Notes: generated by a model not told the origin, from the sequence alone. A stretch of 64,000 nt of DNA from Halorubrum sp. Atlit-26R (GCF_003666015.1 NZ_QPLT01000002.1:124001-188000); one strand, 5' to 3'; counted from the first letter of the stretch, positions 53,741 to 62,694 are shown. Numbers and translations: made by a program.

Positions 53741-54292
53741 ATGGCCGCCTATGAGGCGTTCGACCGAGGCGTCGAGGTGAACGGGCAGACCGTGCTGACG
53801 ATCGTCGAAGAAGCGATGGGACGCTTCTCCGACGCGTATCGGGAGCGGGCGCTACGGGCGCTCGCCGCGGAAGGGGTCACCGACCCGGACCCCGAGGAGT
53901 GGTACCCGCAGCAGACTTGGTTGAACGCCTTCGAGACTATCGCCGAGGAGCTACAGCCGCACGTCCTCGACCGGCTCGGGGAACAAGTCCCCGAGATCGC
54001 CGCGTGGCCGAACGACTTCGAGACCGTCGCCGCGGGACTTCGGTCGATCGACGACGCCTATCAACAGAACCACCGCGGCGGCGAGATCGGGTACTACGAG
54101 TTCGAACGGACGGGGGATCGGAGCTGCGAACTCACCTGTCACAACCCCTACCCCTGTCCGTTCGATCGGGGCCTCGTCCGCGGCGTCGCCAAGCAGTACG
54201 CGTCCGTGGACGCGTTCGTCTTCATCGAAGAGACCGGAGAGACGTGTCGGCGTGACGGCGACGACGCCTGTACGTACGCGGTGTACTGGTGA
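53741..54292 (+). CDS. Cys-rich small protein, possibly V4R/HNOB-like
   Basis: 183-aa protein. Helical N-terminus (MAAYEAFDRGVEVNGQTVLTIVEEAMGRF) and a Cys-rich C-terminus: CELTCHNPYPCPFDRGLVRG and ETCRRDGDDACTYAVYW. The ending E.C...G...C.Y.V resembles V4R/HNOB-type small-molecule-binding domains, in which Cys or His handle metal or heme. The match is weak; it could also be a hydrolase-type fold. It is convergent with the GbsR gene (stop codons abut), suggesting a linked locus. Confidence 0.5.
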   Translation: MAAYEAFDRGVEVNGQTVLTIVEEAMGRFSDAYRERALRALAAEGVTDPDPEEWYPQQTWLNAFETIAEELQPHVLDRLGEQVPEIAAWPNDFETVAAGLRSIDDAYQQNHRGGEIGYYEFERTGDRSCELTCHNPYPCPFDRGLVRGVAKQYASVDAFVFIEETGETCRRDGDDACTYAVYW

Positions 54293-54799
54293 CTACCGGT
54301 CGTAGGATTCGAGCGCGTCCCTGAGCTCCGCGGCGGTGAAGTCCGACGCGAGCGTGACGATCTCCCGGAGATCCTCGTAGGTTTCTCGGAGCTCCTCGAT
54401 CCGTTCCGCCTCGGTGCCGGCGTCGTCGGGGAGCTGCGCCTCCGCGCGCTGGATCGCACGCAACGTCGTCTGTATCTCTCGGTGGACGTACTGTTGAAAG
54501 ACGTCTTGAAGGCTGAACCAGATCTCCCGCTCGGCCGTGTAGTGAACGCGCCGTCCGCCGCCTTCCGAGGAGCGGCGGTAGATCAGTCCGATCCGCGTCA
54601 GCGTCCGCGTGACGTTGCTGATCGTCGATTTCGCGTAGCCCGTTTCCTCGACGAGTTCCGGTATCGAGAGGGGCGCTTCGGAGAAGTATAACACGCCGTA
54701 GATCCGACCCGCGCTTCGGCTGAGACCGTAGACTTCCGCCGACTGCTCCATCGACTCGATGACGCGCTCGCGGGCGACGCTACGGTCGTCCTCACTCAT
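54293..54799 (-). CDS. GbsR/MarR-type transcriptional regulator
   Basis: 168-aa helix-turn-helix protein. SMEQSAEVYGLSRSAGRIYGVLYFSEAPLSIPELVEETGYAKSTISNVTRTLTRIGLIYRR is the GbsR/MarR winged helix with a recognition helix at KSTISNVTRTL. A coiled dimerisation tail follows. GbsR proteins often sense osmolytes such as choline. It is divergent from the ArsR-like gene. Confidence 0.82.
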   Translation of the reverse strand: MSEDDRSVARERVIESMEQSAEVYGLSRSAGRIYGVLYFSEAPLSIPELVEETGYAKSTISNVTRTLTRIGLIYRRSSEGGGRRVHYTAEREIWFSLQDVFQQYVHREIQTTLRAIQRAEAQLPDDAGTEAERIEELRETYEDLREIVTLASDFTAAELRDALESYDR

Positions 54800-54868
54800 A
54801 GCTGTCTGTCGTCCGCGCGACGTGATGGAACCCGTGTTGAGTCATGTTTCGGCCATAGATTGCGTAAG

Positions 54869-54876
54869 TATTAAAT
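54869..54876 (+). promoter_or_regulatory. TATA-like box of ArsR-like gene
   Basis: TATTAAAT, about 25 nt before the palindrome at 54888-54911, which would span the predicted transcription start. Confidence 0.5.
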
Positions 54877-54887
54877 TGTTTGATTCG

Positions 54888-54911
54888 TTCGTTCGGAGTG
54901 AGCCGAACAAA
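54888..54911. promoter_or_regulatory. Palindromic operator candidate
   Basis: TTCGTTCGG, spacer AGTGAG, then CCGAACAAA: 8 of 9 arm positions pair. It lies at the predicted start site of the ArsR-like gene and in the gap shared with GbsR. Typical size for a winged-helix dimer operator. The binding protein is unproved. Confidence 0.55.
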
Positions 54912-54942
54912 CAGAATAACTCGATCGCGACTCACCGAACCC

Positions 54943-55287
54943 ATGCCCAGCGCCTTTCCCCACCAGCCGCCAGTCACTCACGCTCCCCGCGAACAGACGA
55001 ACGTCGTCGTCGACCAAAACGAGACGACCGACGTGTTACAGGTCCTCTCCTCCGAGTCGGCACAGCAGATACTGAGCACGCTGAAGGCGAAACCGAAGAC
55101 GGCCTCGGAGATCGCCAAGTCGGTCGATCAGTCGGTCCAGAACGTCTCGTACCACCTCGATCGTCTCTGTGACGCCGAACTGATCACGCCGACCGAGACG
55201 TGGTATTCCGAAAAGGGAACGGAGATGACGGTGTACGCGCTCGCCGCCGATCGGCTCGTCGTCACGTTCGAAGACGCCGCCGACTGA
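54943..55287 (+). CDS. ArsR-type winged-helix regulator
   Basis: 114-aa small regulator. DVLQVLSSESAQQILSTLKAKPKTASEIAKSVDQSVQNVSYHLDRLCDAELITPT is the ArsR-type HTH with recognition helix SVQNVSYHLDRL. A wing follows (YSEKGTEMTVYALAADRLVVTF). An N-terminal His/Pro-rich tail precedes it. The ATG at 54943 follows the divergent region with the palindrome, giving a leader of about 45 nt. Confidence 0.8.
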   Translation: MPSAFPHQPPVTHAPREQTNVVVDQNETTDVLQVLSSESAQQILSTLKAKPKTASEIAKSVDQSVQNVSYHLDRLCDAELITPTETWYSEKGTEMTVYALAADRLVVTFEDAAD

Positions 55288-55312
55288 AGGCCTGAATCGC
55301 GGGAAATCTCTT

Positions 55313-56995
55313 TTACTCGTTGCCGCACTCGTCCGGTCGATCGCTATCGGTCCCGCCTTCCTGACCGCTGTCCGTCCCGCGTTCCCGCTCGGTCTCCTTC
55401 CCGTCGCGCCTGTCTCGCTCCCGGTCCTCCGGGTCGCGCTCCGCCGGGTCGCCGTGCCCGCCGCCCCCCGGCGTCCGAATCGAGACCGTCGTTCCGGCCG
55501 CCACGTCGACGGACGCCTTCGCCGGGACCGCTTCGCCGCCGATCAGGTTCTCGCCGAGCGCCCCGTCCTCACCGCCGTCGAGTCCCCGCGGCGCGGTCCG
55601 CCGGCGCTCGGTCAGCAGCGAGACGGTCGCGTCCGTCTCGACGGTGAGCGTCCGCTCGATGCCGAGACCGCCGCGGTGGCGGCCGTCGCCGCCGCTCGAC
55701 GGGCGCAGCGCGTATCGCTCGACCCGCAGCGGGTACGCCGTCTCCAACGCCTCGACCGGCGTGTTGAGCGTGTTGGTCATCCCGACCTGAACGCCGTCCA
55801 TCCCGTCCTTGGTCGGCCGGGCGCCGAACCCGCCGGCGATCGTCTCGTAGTAGGTGAACTCGCCGCCGCGGTCGCCGATTATCAGGTTGTTCATCGTCCC
55901 CTGTCCGCCGGCGGGGACGGCGTCCGGCACCGCCGCCGCGAGCGCCTCCAGCGTCACGTCCGTGACGCGCTGGCTCGTCTCGACGTTCCCGCCGACGACC
56001 GCGGCCGGGGGGCGCGGGTCGAGCAGCGACCCTTCCGGCGCCGAGATCGAAACCGGCTCGTAGCAGCCGTGGTTCGGCGGGATATTCGGGTCGGTGACCG
56101 CGCGGACGACGAAGTACACCGCGCTCTTCGCGACCGAGAACGGCGCGTTCAGGTTGCCCTCCACTTGGCTCGCGGTGCCCGCGAAGTCGACGTCGATCGC
56201 TGCGCCGTCGACGGTGACCGCCACCTCGACGGGGACGTCCGCGTCGGTGACGCCGTCGCCTTCGAGGACGTCTCGCGCTCGATACGTTCCGTCCGGGAGC
56301 TCGCGTATCTCGCTCTCGACGCGCTCGCGCGAGTAGTCGATGACGGCGTCGAACGCGTCGAGGAGCGCGTCGCCGTGTTCGTCGAGCAGTTCACCGACCC
56401 GCTCCTCGGCGCGCGCGTTCGCGGCGCGCTGCGCGCGGAGGTCCGCCTCGCGCTCGTCCGGCGTGCGGACGTTCGCGAGGATGAGGTCGCGGACCGCCTC
56501 GTTCGGCTCGCCGCCGTCGACGAGCCGGACCGCCGGCATGCGGAGCCCCTCCTCGTAGATCTCCCGCGCGCCGGGCGGCATGCTCCCCGGTGCGCTCCCG
56601 CCGACGTCGGCGTGGTGCGCGCGCGACACGGCGTACCCGACGACCTCGCCGTCGGGCGCGACAGGCGAGACGAGCGTCACGTCCGGGAGGTGGGTCCCGC
56701 CGGCGAACGGGTCGTTGACGACGAACACGTCGCCCGGCTTCGGGTCCTTCTCGAGGACGGCGTCGACCGCGTCCGGCATCGCGCCGAGGTGGACCGGGAT
56801 GTGTTCGGCCTGCGCGACCATCCGGCCGTCGGCGTCGAACAGCGCCGTCGAGCAGTCCTGTCGCTCCTTGATGTTCGGCGAGTACGCGCCGCGGATCAGC
56901 ACGTGGCCCATCTCGCTCGCGACGCTCTCCAGCTGGTTCCGGAGGATCTCCAGCGTGACCGGGTCGACGTCCGGGTCGGGCCCCGCGTCGCTCAC
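55313..56995 (-). CDS. hyuB: Hydantoinase B / 5-oxoprolinase beta-type subunit
   Basis: 560-aa subunit pairing with HyuA in ATP-dependent hydrolysis of hydantoins or 5-oxoproline. Family blocks: DPVTLEILRNQLESVASEMGHVLIRGAYSPNIKERQDCSTALFDADGRMVAQAEHIPVHLGAM, FVVNDPFAGGTHLPDVT, FSVAKSAVYFVVRAVTDPNIPPNHG, RPSSGGDGRHRGGLGIERTL. Starts with a GTG at 56995 that overlaps the HyuA TGA. The C-terminal ~45 residues are a charged Glu/Asp/Arg-rich tail. Confidence 0.92.
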   Translation of the reverse strand: MSDAGPDPDVDPVTLEILRNQLESVASEMGHVLIRGAYSPNIKERQDCSTALFDADGRMVAQAEHIPVHLGAMPDAVDAVLEKDPKPGDVFVVNDPFAGGTHLPDVTLVSPVAPDGEVVGYAVSRAHHADVGGSAPGSMPPGAREIYEEGLRMPAVRLVDGGEPNEAVRDLILANVRTPDEREADLRAQRAANARAEERVGELLDEHGDALLDAFDAVIDYSRERVESEIRELPDGTYRARDVLEGDGVTDADVPVEVAVTVDGAAIDVDFAGTASQVEGNLNAPFSVAKSAVYFVVRAVTDPNIPPNHGCYEPVSISAPEGSLLDPRPPAAVVGGNVETSQRVTDVTLEALAAAVPDAVPAGGQGTMNNLIIGDRGGEFTYYETIAGGFGARPTKDGMDGVQVGMTNTLNTPVEALETAYPLRVERYALRPSSGGDGRHRGGLGIERTLTVETDATVSLLTERRRTAPRGLDGGEDGALGENLIGGEAVPAKASVDVAAGTTVSIRTPGGGGHGDPAERDPEDRERDRRDGKETERERGTDSGQEGGTDSDRPDECGNE

Positions 56996-59040
56996 GCGTC
57001 GCTCACCTCCGCCACCAGCGCGCCGTCGCCGCGCAGTCGGACGCCCCACGCGGGCGGGACGACGACCGTGCTCTCCGGGCCCTCGATAACGACGGGTCCC
57101 TCGACGCCCTCGTCGGCCGGGAACCGATCGCGGTCGTAGACGGGGGTCTCGCGGGCCCCGTCGGGGAACACCGCCTCGCGCGTGGTCCGCGGCCCGGGGT
57201 CGGCGGGAGGGTCGACGCCGAGCGCCGGCGGGCGCCGCGACACGGTCGCCCTCGCGCGGCAGTTCACTAATTCGACGGGCTCGTCCGCCCGGTAGCCGTA
57301 CGCCGACTCGTGGGCCGCCGCGAACCGCTCGCCGGCGTCCGCGGGGTCGAACGGCCGCTCGACGTCGACGGTAAGCTCGAAGCTCTGCCCGGCGTACCGC
57401 AGGTCCGCGGCGTACTCGACGCGCGCGGCGTCCGGGTCGCTGACCTCGTCCAACAGGTCGTCGGCCAACTCTCCGTAGAGCGCGTCGACCGCTTCCGTGT
57501 CGACCTCTGCGAGCGGTCCCTGACGGGTCCGCACGGCGTCTCGGGTCTCGTCGGCCGCGAGCAGGCCGTACGCCGACAGGACGCCGGAGGCGTGCGGAAT
57601 GATAACGCGTTCGACGTCGAGGGCGTCCGCGATGGAGACGGCGTGCATCGGGCCGGCGCCGCCGAAGGCGACGAGCCCGAACGCCCGCGGGTCGTGGCCG
57701 CGCTCGACGGTGACGGAGCGGATCGCGCGGGTCATGTCGGCGTTCGCGACGCGGTGGACGCCGAGCGCGGCTTCGATCGGGCCCTCCATCCCCGCCTCGT
57801 CGGCGAGGTCGGCGAGGGCGTCGCGGGCGGCCGCCGCGTCGAGGGACAGGTCGCCGCCGAGGTCGGTGTCGGCGCCGACGTAGCCCAGCACGAGGTCCGC
57901 GTCCGTGACGGTCGGCTCCGTGCCGCCCTTCCCGTAGCAGGCCGGGCCGGGGTCTGCGCCGGCCGAGCGCGGACCGATCCGGAGCGCGCCGCCGGCGTCG
58001 ACCCACGCGATCGACCCGCCGCCCGCGCCCACCGTCTCGACGTCGACCATCGGCGTGCCGATCGGTCGGTCGGCGATCGCCGACTCCGTCGTGCGCTCGA
58101 CCTCGCCGTCGCGGACGAGGCTCACGTCGCTCGACGTGCCGCCCATGTCGAAGGTGATCAGCCCCTCGCGGTCGGCGTCGGCCCCGGCCGTCGCGCTCGC
58201 GCCCACGACGCCCGCCGCGGGCCCCGAGAGGACGGTCGTCACGGCGTTCCGCCTGACCGTGCCGGCGTCGGTGACGCCGCCGTTGGCCTGCATGATCTTC
58301 GGCTGCGGGAGGCCTAAGTCCCGTGCGCGCTCGGTGAGGCGACCGACGTAGCCGTCGATCGCCGGGCGGACGTACGCGTCGACCACCGTCGTCGAGGTGC
58401 GCTCGTACTCGCGGAACTCCGGGAGCACCTCGTGGGAGGCGGACACCGGCACGTCGAGCGCGTCGCGCAGCACCTCCGCGACGCGCTCCTCGTTCTCCGG
58501 GTGCGCGTACGCGTGGAGCAGGCACACCGCGACGGACTCGACGTCCGCGTCGCGGAGGTCGGCGACGAGCGAGTCGATCGCCTCGTCTTCGACGGGGCGC
58601 TCGACCCCGTCGACGGTCGCCCGCTCCGGGACTTCGAACCGGCGGCGCCTGGGGACGAGCGGCGTCGGCTTCTCGGCGTCGAGGTCGTACAGCGACGGCC
58701 GGGTCTGTCGGCCGATCTCCAACACGTCGCGGAACCCCTCGGTCGTCACGAGCGCGGTCCGCGCGCCGTCGTTCTCCAGCAGGGCGTTGACGGAGACGGT
58801 CATCGCGTGGGAGAACTCTGTCACGCTCTCGGGGTCGACCCCGGCCGCCTCGCAGGCCTTCTCGATGCCGGCCGCGACGCCCTCGCTCTGGTCGTCGGTG
58901 CTCGGTACCTTCGCGGTGACGAGGTCGCCGTCCACGGAGAGCGCCACGTCGGTGAACGTCCCCCCGACGTCGACGCCGATCGCTCGGCCGCCTGCCGTTC
59001 GGTCGTCCGTCGAATTCCCGTCCGCCGAATCCCCGTCCAT
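56992..59040 (-). CDS. hyuA: Hydantoinase A / 5-oxoprolinase alpha-type subunit
   Basis: 682-aa ATPase subunit. ASKHA-type fold begins IGVDVGGTFTDVALSVDGDLVTAKVPST, with GTRTALVTTEGFRDVLEIGRQTRP-like HyuA signature (RTALVTTEGFRDVLEIGRQ), PTDVETVGAGGGSIAWVD-like VDVETVGAGGGSIAW and FGGAGPMHAVSIADAL. ATG at 59040. Its TGA overlaps the hyuB GTG. Minus-strand ACTTAAG near 59137 is a possible distal promoter. Confidence 0.92.
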   Translation of the reverse strand: MDGDSADGNSTDDRTAGGRAIGVDVGGTFTDVALSVDGDLVTAKVPSTDDQSEGVAAGIEKACEAAGVDPESVTEFSHAMTVSVNALLENDGARTALVTTEGFRDVLEIGRQTRPSLYDLDAEKPTPLVPRRRRFEVPERATVDGVERPVEDEAIDSLVADLRDADVESVAVCLLHAYAHPENEERVAEVLRDALDVPVSASHEVLPEFREYERTSTTVVDAYVRPAIDGYVGRLTERARDLGLPQPKIMQANGGVTDAGTVRRNAVTTVLSGPAAGVVGASATAGADADREGLITFDMGGTSSDVSLVRDGEVERTTESAIADRPIGTPMVDVETVGAGGGSIAWVDAGGALRIGPRSAGADPGPACYGKGGTEPTVTDADLVLGYVGADTDLGGDLSLDAAAARDALADLADEAGMEGPIEAALGVHRVANADMTRAIRSVTVERGHDPRAFGLVAFGGAGPMHAVSIADALDVERVIIPHASGVLSAYGLLAADETRDAVRTRQGPLAEVDTEAVDALYGELADDLLDEVSDPDAARVEYAADLRYAGQSFELTVDVERPFDPADAGERFAAAHESAYGYRADEPVELVNCRARATVSRRPPALGVDPPADPGPRTTREAVFPDGARETPVYDRDRFPADEGVEGPVVIEGPESTVVVPPAWGVRLRGDGALVAEVSDA

Positions 59041-59273
59041 CTACGACACCCCCGCGGCGTCGCGGAAGCTCCGGACGCCGAGCGGCGCGGTGTCTCGGTC
59101 GCGTGGCATGGAGCCCCCTCGTGACCGGACGGACTTAAGACCGCCCCGTCCGGGGGTGCGGCCGCCTCGCGCGCCCCGGTGCCCGCCGGCCGGGAGCCGC
59201 GTCCCCGCGACCCGACGAGGGCGCGAACATCTTCGGGAACAGTCGGAGGGCGGCGGCGGTCCGTGATCCGACC

Positions 59274-60677
59274 ATGGGAGCAGTTCCGGGCGACATTGAC
59301 ACGGCGCGGGGGCCGCCGATGACGGTCCCGCTTCGACATTTCCTCGTGGGGCTGACCCTCCTCGGCGGTGCGCTGCTCGTCGGGATCGGCTTGGTCGTCG
59401 ACGCGGTGCCGGGGCTGGGCGGGCTCGTCCACGTCCACCTGCTGTTAGTCGGATGGGTGTGCGTGACGATCATGGGCGCGATGACGCAGTTCGTCCCGGT
59501 GTGGTCCGGGACGACGCTCCGCTCGCGGCGGCTCGCGAGCGCCCAGCTCGCGCTCGTCGTGGGGGGACTGGTCGGGTTCGCGGCCGCGCTCGCGCTGGGC
59601 CGGCTCCACTGGCTCGCGGGGTTCGGCGCCGTCATGCTCTGCGGCTTCTGGGCGTTCGTCTACAACGTCGGCCGAACGCTCGCCACGGTCGAGGAGTTCG
59701 ACGTGACCGAGCGCCGTTTCGCCGTCGCGCTCGGGTTCTTCGTCGTTCTGACCGTCCTCGGCGTCCTCCTCGCGGCGGACCTCGGATCCGCCCTCCTCGC
59801 GCGGGTCGGGGTCTCGCACGCGGGCGTCCGCGGCGCCCACGTCACCCTCGCCGTCTTCGGCGCGGTGCTCACGACGATATACGGCGCCCTCTACCAGCTC
59901 GGCACGATGTTCACGCAGACGGAGCTCCGCGGGATCGACCATCGCTTCCGCGCGGTCGAGGAGGTCGGCCACCCGGTCGGCGTCGTCGCGCTCGCGGCGG
60001 GGCGGCTGGTCGGCGCGCCGACCCTCGCCCGCGTCGGCGCGAGCCTGATCCTCGTCGCCGCGCTCGGGTTCGCGGTCGTCCTCGCCCGCCGGCTCTCCGA
60101 GATGCGCGTCGAGCGCACGCCGATGCACACGCGGTACGCCGTCGTGGCGCTCGCGCTCGCCGCTTGGGTCGCGACCGCCGCGCCGGCGTGGCTGCGGTCG
60201 CCGACAGCCCCGGAACACGTCCTCGGCGGGCCCGGCAGCGCCCCGCTGCTGCTGCTCGGCGTCGTCGGGTCCGTGATCCTCGGGACGCTGTACCACGTCG
60301 TCCCGTTCGTCGTCTGGGTCGAGCGGTACAGCGACCGCCTCGGGTTCGAGGCGGTGCCGATGGTCGACGACCTCTACGACGACCGCCTCGCGGCCGCCGA
60401 CGGGGCCTTGCTGTTCGCCGGGACCGCGCTCGTCGTCGCCGCCGACCTCCTCGCGGGCGCGTCGGGGACGACGCTCGGGGGCGGAGCCCGGGGACCGGCG
60501 CTCGCCGGGACGTCCCTGGTGACGCTCGGCGTCGCCGTTTTCGCGACAAACGCCCTGTCGGTGATCCGCCGACACAGCCCCGGGACGCTAACCCGCGTCG
60601 CGCTCGGCCGGTTCGGGGCGCGGCGGGGGCTCGGCGGCGACGAGGTCGACGAAAGCGACGGGGAGGCGAGTACTTAA
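59274..60677 (+). CDS. Polytopic membrane protein, NnrS / oxidase-subunit-I-like
   Basis: 467-aa protein with about 12 TM helices. His residues sit inside helices: VHVHLLLVGWVCVTIMGAMTQFVPVW, SHAGVRGAHVTLAVFGAVLTTIYGALYQLGTMF, and ILGTLYHVVPFVVWVERYSDRLG. The pattern resembles NnrS or a degenerate heme-copper oxidase subunit I, but without the full catalytic His/Tyr set. Heme or NO handling is an inference. The ATG at 59274 or at 59319 could be the start. Confidence 0.6.
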   Translation: MGAVPGDIDTARGPPMTVPLRHFLVGLTLLGGALLVGIGLVVDAVPGLGGLVHVHLLLVGWVCVTIMGAMTQFVPVWSGTTLRSRRLASAQLALVVGGLVGFAAALALGRLHWLAGFGAVMLCGFWAFVYNVGRTLATVEEFDVTERRFAVALGFFVVLTVLGVLLAADLGSALLARVGVSHAGVRGAHVTLAVFGAVLTTIYGALYQLGTMFTQTELRGIDHRFRAVEEVGHPVGVVALAAGRLVGAPTLARVGASLILVAALGFAVVLARRLSEMRVERTPMHTRYAVVALALAAWVATAAPAWLRSPTAPEHVLGGPGSAPLLLLGVVGSVILGTLYHVVPFVVWVERYSDRLGFEAVPMVDDLYDDRLAAADGALLFAGTALVVAADLLAGASGTTLGGGARGPALAGTSLVTLGVAVFATNALSVIRRHSPGTLTRVALGRFGARRGLGGDEVDESDGEAST

Positions 60678-60678
60678 G
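60673..60678 (+). promoter_or_regulatory. TATA-like box of mgsA
   Basis: CTTAAG, overlapping the previous stop codon, about 26 nt before the mgsA ATG. Confidence 0.5.
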
Positions 60679-60701
60679 CGACGCCGGAGCGACCGCCCCG
60701 T

Positions 60702-61082
60702 ATGCGCATCGCGCTCATCGCTCACGACGAACTGAAAGACGAGATGGTCGCGTTCGTCGAGTCGCACACGGACGTCCTCGACGAGTGCGAACTGGTGACC
60801 ACCGGGACGACGGGGAAACGGATCGCGGACGCCACCGGGCTCTCCGTGAACCGGCAGGCCTCGGGGCCGTTCGGCGGCGACCTCCAGATCGGGGCGATGA
60901 TCGCGAGCGACCGGATCGACGGCGTCGTCTTCCTCCGGGACCCGCTGACCGCGCAGGCGCACGAGCCCGACATCTCGGCGCTGCTGCGCGTCTGCGACGT
61001 GAAGGACGTGCCGCTGGCGACGAACGTCGCGTCCGCGGAGCTGCTGGTCGAGGGCCTGCTCGGCGGCGATTCTCTCGACTGA
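60702..61082 (+). CDS. mgsA: Methylglyoxal synthase
   Basis: 126-aa enzyme converting dihydroxyacetone phosphate to methylglyoxal. It begins [22 protein letters not shown] and has [15 protein letters not shown] and [15 protein letters not shown], including the catalytic Asp region. Single-domain MGS, family length about 125-150. Preceded by a TATA-like box; it has its own transcript. Confidence 0.93.
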   Translation: MRIALIAHDELKDEMVAFVESHTDVLDECELVTTGTTGKRIADATGLSVNRQASGPFGGDLQIGAMIASDRIDGVVFLRDPLTAQAHEPDISALLRVCDVKDVPLATNVASAELLVEGLLGGDSLD

Positions 61083-61098
61083 TACCGTCGACCGCGGT

Positions 61099-61107
61099 GA
61101 TTTAAAC
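61099..61107 (+). promoter_or_regulatory. TATA-like box of 61130 gene
   Basis: GATTTAAAC about 27 nt before the ATG. Confidence 0.5.
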
Positions 61108-61129
61108 CGGGCCGACGAAGGGACGGCCG

Positions 61130-61678
61130 ATGACGCGCCCGCAACGGACACGCGCCCTCGCGCTCGCGCTGCTGCTCCTCGCCGCGAGCCTCGGCGCCGG
61201 CGCGGTCGCGGGCCAGCCCGTGACGACGGGGGCGACGGCGACGCAGCCGGCGGTTGAAAGTCCCGTCGTCGGTCCAGCGACCGCGGGGCCCGGCGTCGAC
61301 GCGGACCGGACTGAGGTCGCCCCGATCACGCGGTGTTTCACCGGCAGCGGGTACCCGATCTCGATCGGCGACGGCGAGGGTGGGGCGACGATGGAGACGG
61401 TGGTCCACCTCTCCGTGTTGACCGACCCCGGCGCGGGCAACGAGTTCGGCGTCGAGACCGCCGGGCGACTCGACGGCGAACCGATCGTGACCCTCGCCGC
61501 GGGCGTCAGGCTGACCGCCCGGCAGGCGATCGCCGACGGAATCGACCCGTTCGCGGCGTTCGACGTGCTGTACACCTACGAACTCCAGCTTCCGATGTTC
61601 GCCGGCTCGGTCGGCGACGCCGGCTACGAAGACGACGGGTCGCCGATCGAGTCGAGCGCCGGCGCGGTCGACTGCTGA
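61130..61678 (+). CDS. Secreted haloarchaeal protein, unknown
   Basis: 182-aa protein with an N-terminal Sec-type signal (TRALALALLLLAASLGAGAVAG). The mature region contains CFTGSGYPISIGDGEGGATMETVVHLSVLTDPGAGNEFGVETAG and a C-terminal Cys. Two cysteines (CFTG and the terminal VDC) may form a disulfide outside the cell. No enzymatic motif. Typical of haloarchaea-specific exported proteins. Confidence 0.65.
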   Translation: MTRPQRTRALALALLLLAASLGAGAVAGQPVTTGATATQPAVESPVVGPATAGPGVDADRTEVAPITRCFTGSGYPISIGDGEGGATMETVVHLSVLTDPGAGNEFGVETAGRLDGEPIVTLAAGVRLTARQAIADGIDPFAAFDVLYTYELQLPMFAGSVGDAGYEDDGSPIESSAGAVDC

Positions 61679-61682
61679 CCGG

Positions 61683-62225
61683 CTATTCCGAGTGCTCGAC
61701 GGCACCGCCCTCGGCGTCCGGCGGCCGAACGCCGCGCACCAGCGACAGCACGTCCTGTCTCGTCGCCTCGAAGCCGTCATCGATCGGATAGGCGCCGCCC
61801 GCGAGCAGGTACTCGCCGGCCTCCCACACCGCGAGCAGGGCCTCTACGGGAACCCGTTCGCCGTCGACCGCACAGCGGCCGTGAAACACGGTGAGCGTCG
61901 CGCGCGACGCGTCCGGGTCGTCGACGTCGAGGCGTCGCTCGTCGCGGCGCGCGAGGTCGGTGATGTCGCGGTCGGCGAGGCGATCGCGGAACCCCTCTCG
62001 GGCCCGTGACTCGACGAGCCGGGTCAGGGCGGGGTTCGGTCCGGCCTCCGGCGTGACCCGGAGCCGGCTCGCGAAGAAGAACGGCCGCGGTGACGGGGTC
62101 TCGCGCTCGTAGCGCGTCGTCCCGGCCGTGACCGAGACCGGGCCGGCCTCGAAGGGGCGCTCCGTCGCCTCCGCGACGAGCGTCCAGCCGTCGAGGCGGT
62201 CGCCGGGGACGGCCGGTGGCTCCAT
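61683..62225 (-). CDS. Conserved haloarchaeal protein, unknown (DUF6663-like)
   Basis: 180-aa soluble protein, convergent with the previous gene (stop codons 4 bp apart). Beta-rich sequence (GWTLVAEATERPFEAGPVSVTAGTTRYERET; PFFFASRLRVTPEAG; ATLTVFHGRCAVDGERVPVEALLAVWEAGEYLLAGGAYP). I recall a haloarchaea-restricted family of this style; the assignment is from memory and tentative. Function unknown. Confidence 0.55.
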   Translation of the reverse strand: MEPPAVPGDRLDGWTLVAEATERPFEAGPVSVTAGTTRYERETPSPRPFFFASRLRVTPEAGPNPALTRLVESRAREGFRDRLADRDITDLARRDERRLDVDDPDASRATLTVFHGRCAVDGERVPVEALLAVWEAGEYLLAGGAYPIDDGFEATRQDVLSLVRGVRPPDAEGGAVEHSE

Positions 62226-62344
62226 GGTCCCGCCTCTCTCCGGACGGGAATAAAACGGACGGGCGGCGGGAGAGAGGTCAGACCGGCGACGGTCGAGGAG
62301 TCATATCGGCGGCGTGAGGAGGATCCGTGCGGGCGAAAACGCGG

Positions 62345-62665
62345 TCAGTGGTCGTCCTCGCGCCACTTGTGTTCGCACTCGGTACAGACGAAAAAGCGGG
62401 TTTCGGACTCGTCGGCCGCGCGGATCTGCTGCATGTACCAGTACGCCTGGTCGTTGTCGCACTCGGGACACTGGGCGGTCGTCGTCGGGAGCCCCTTGTC
62501 CTCGGCGTCGCTCACGTCGACGATTTCGGACTCGACCTGCGACTCGGTGGTCCACTCGTCGTCGCCGTCCTCGCGCCCGATCTCGTGGCCGCAGGAGTCG
62601 CACACCCAGTGGTCCTCGCCCTCGCCGGACTTCATCATGGATCCGCACTCGTCGCAGAACTTCAT
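62345..62665 (-). CDS. tfs: Transcription factor S (TFS)
   Basis: 106-aa archaeal TFIIS-like protein that rescues backtracked RNA polymerase by stimulating RNA cleavage. The N-terminal zinc ribbon has Cys4, Cys7, Cys22, Cys25 (MKFCDECGSMMKSGEGE, then WVCDSCG). The C-terminal ribbon is CPECDNDQAYWYMQQIRAADESETRFFVCTEC. The acidic hairpin reads IRAADES instead of the usual RSADEP but keeps the Asp-Glu pair. A TATTTAAA box is at 62687-62694. Confidence 0.93.
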   Translation of the reverse strand: MKFCDECGSMMKSGEGEDHWVCDSCGHEIGREDGDDEWTTESQVESEIVDVSDAEDKGLPTTTAQCPECDNDQAYWYMQQIRAADESETRFFVCTECEHKWREDDH

Positions 62666-62686
62666 GCCCGAACCTACCGCGGATCG

Positions 62687-62694
62687 TATTTAAA
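62687..62694 (-). promoter_or_regulatory. TATA-like box of tfs
   Basis: Minus-strand TTTAAATA centred about 25 nt before the tfs ATG. Confidence 0.6.
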
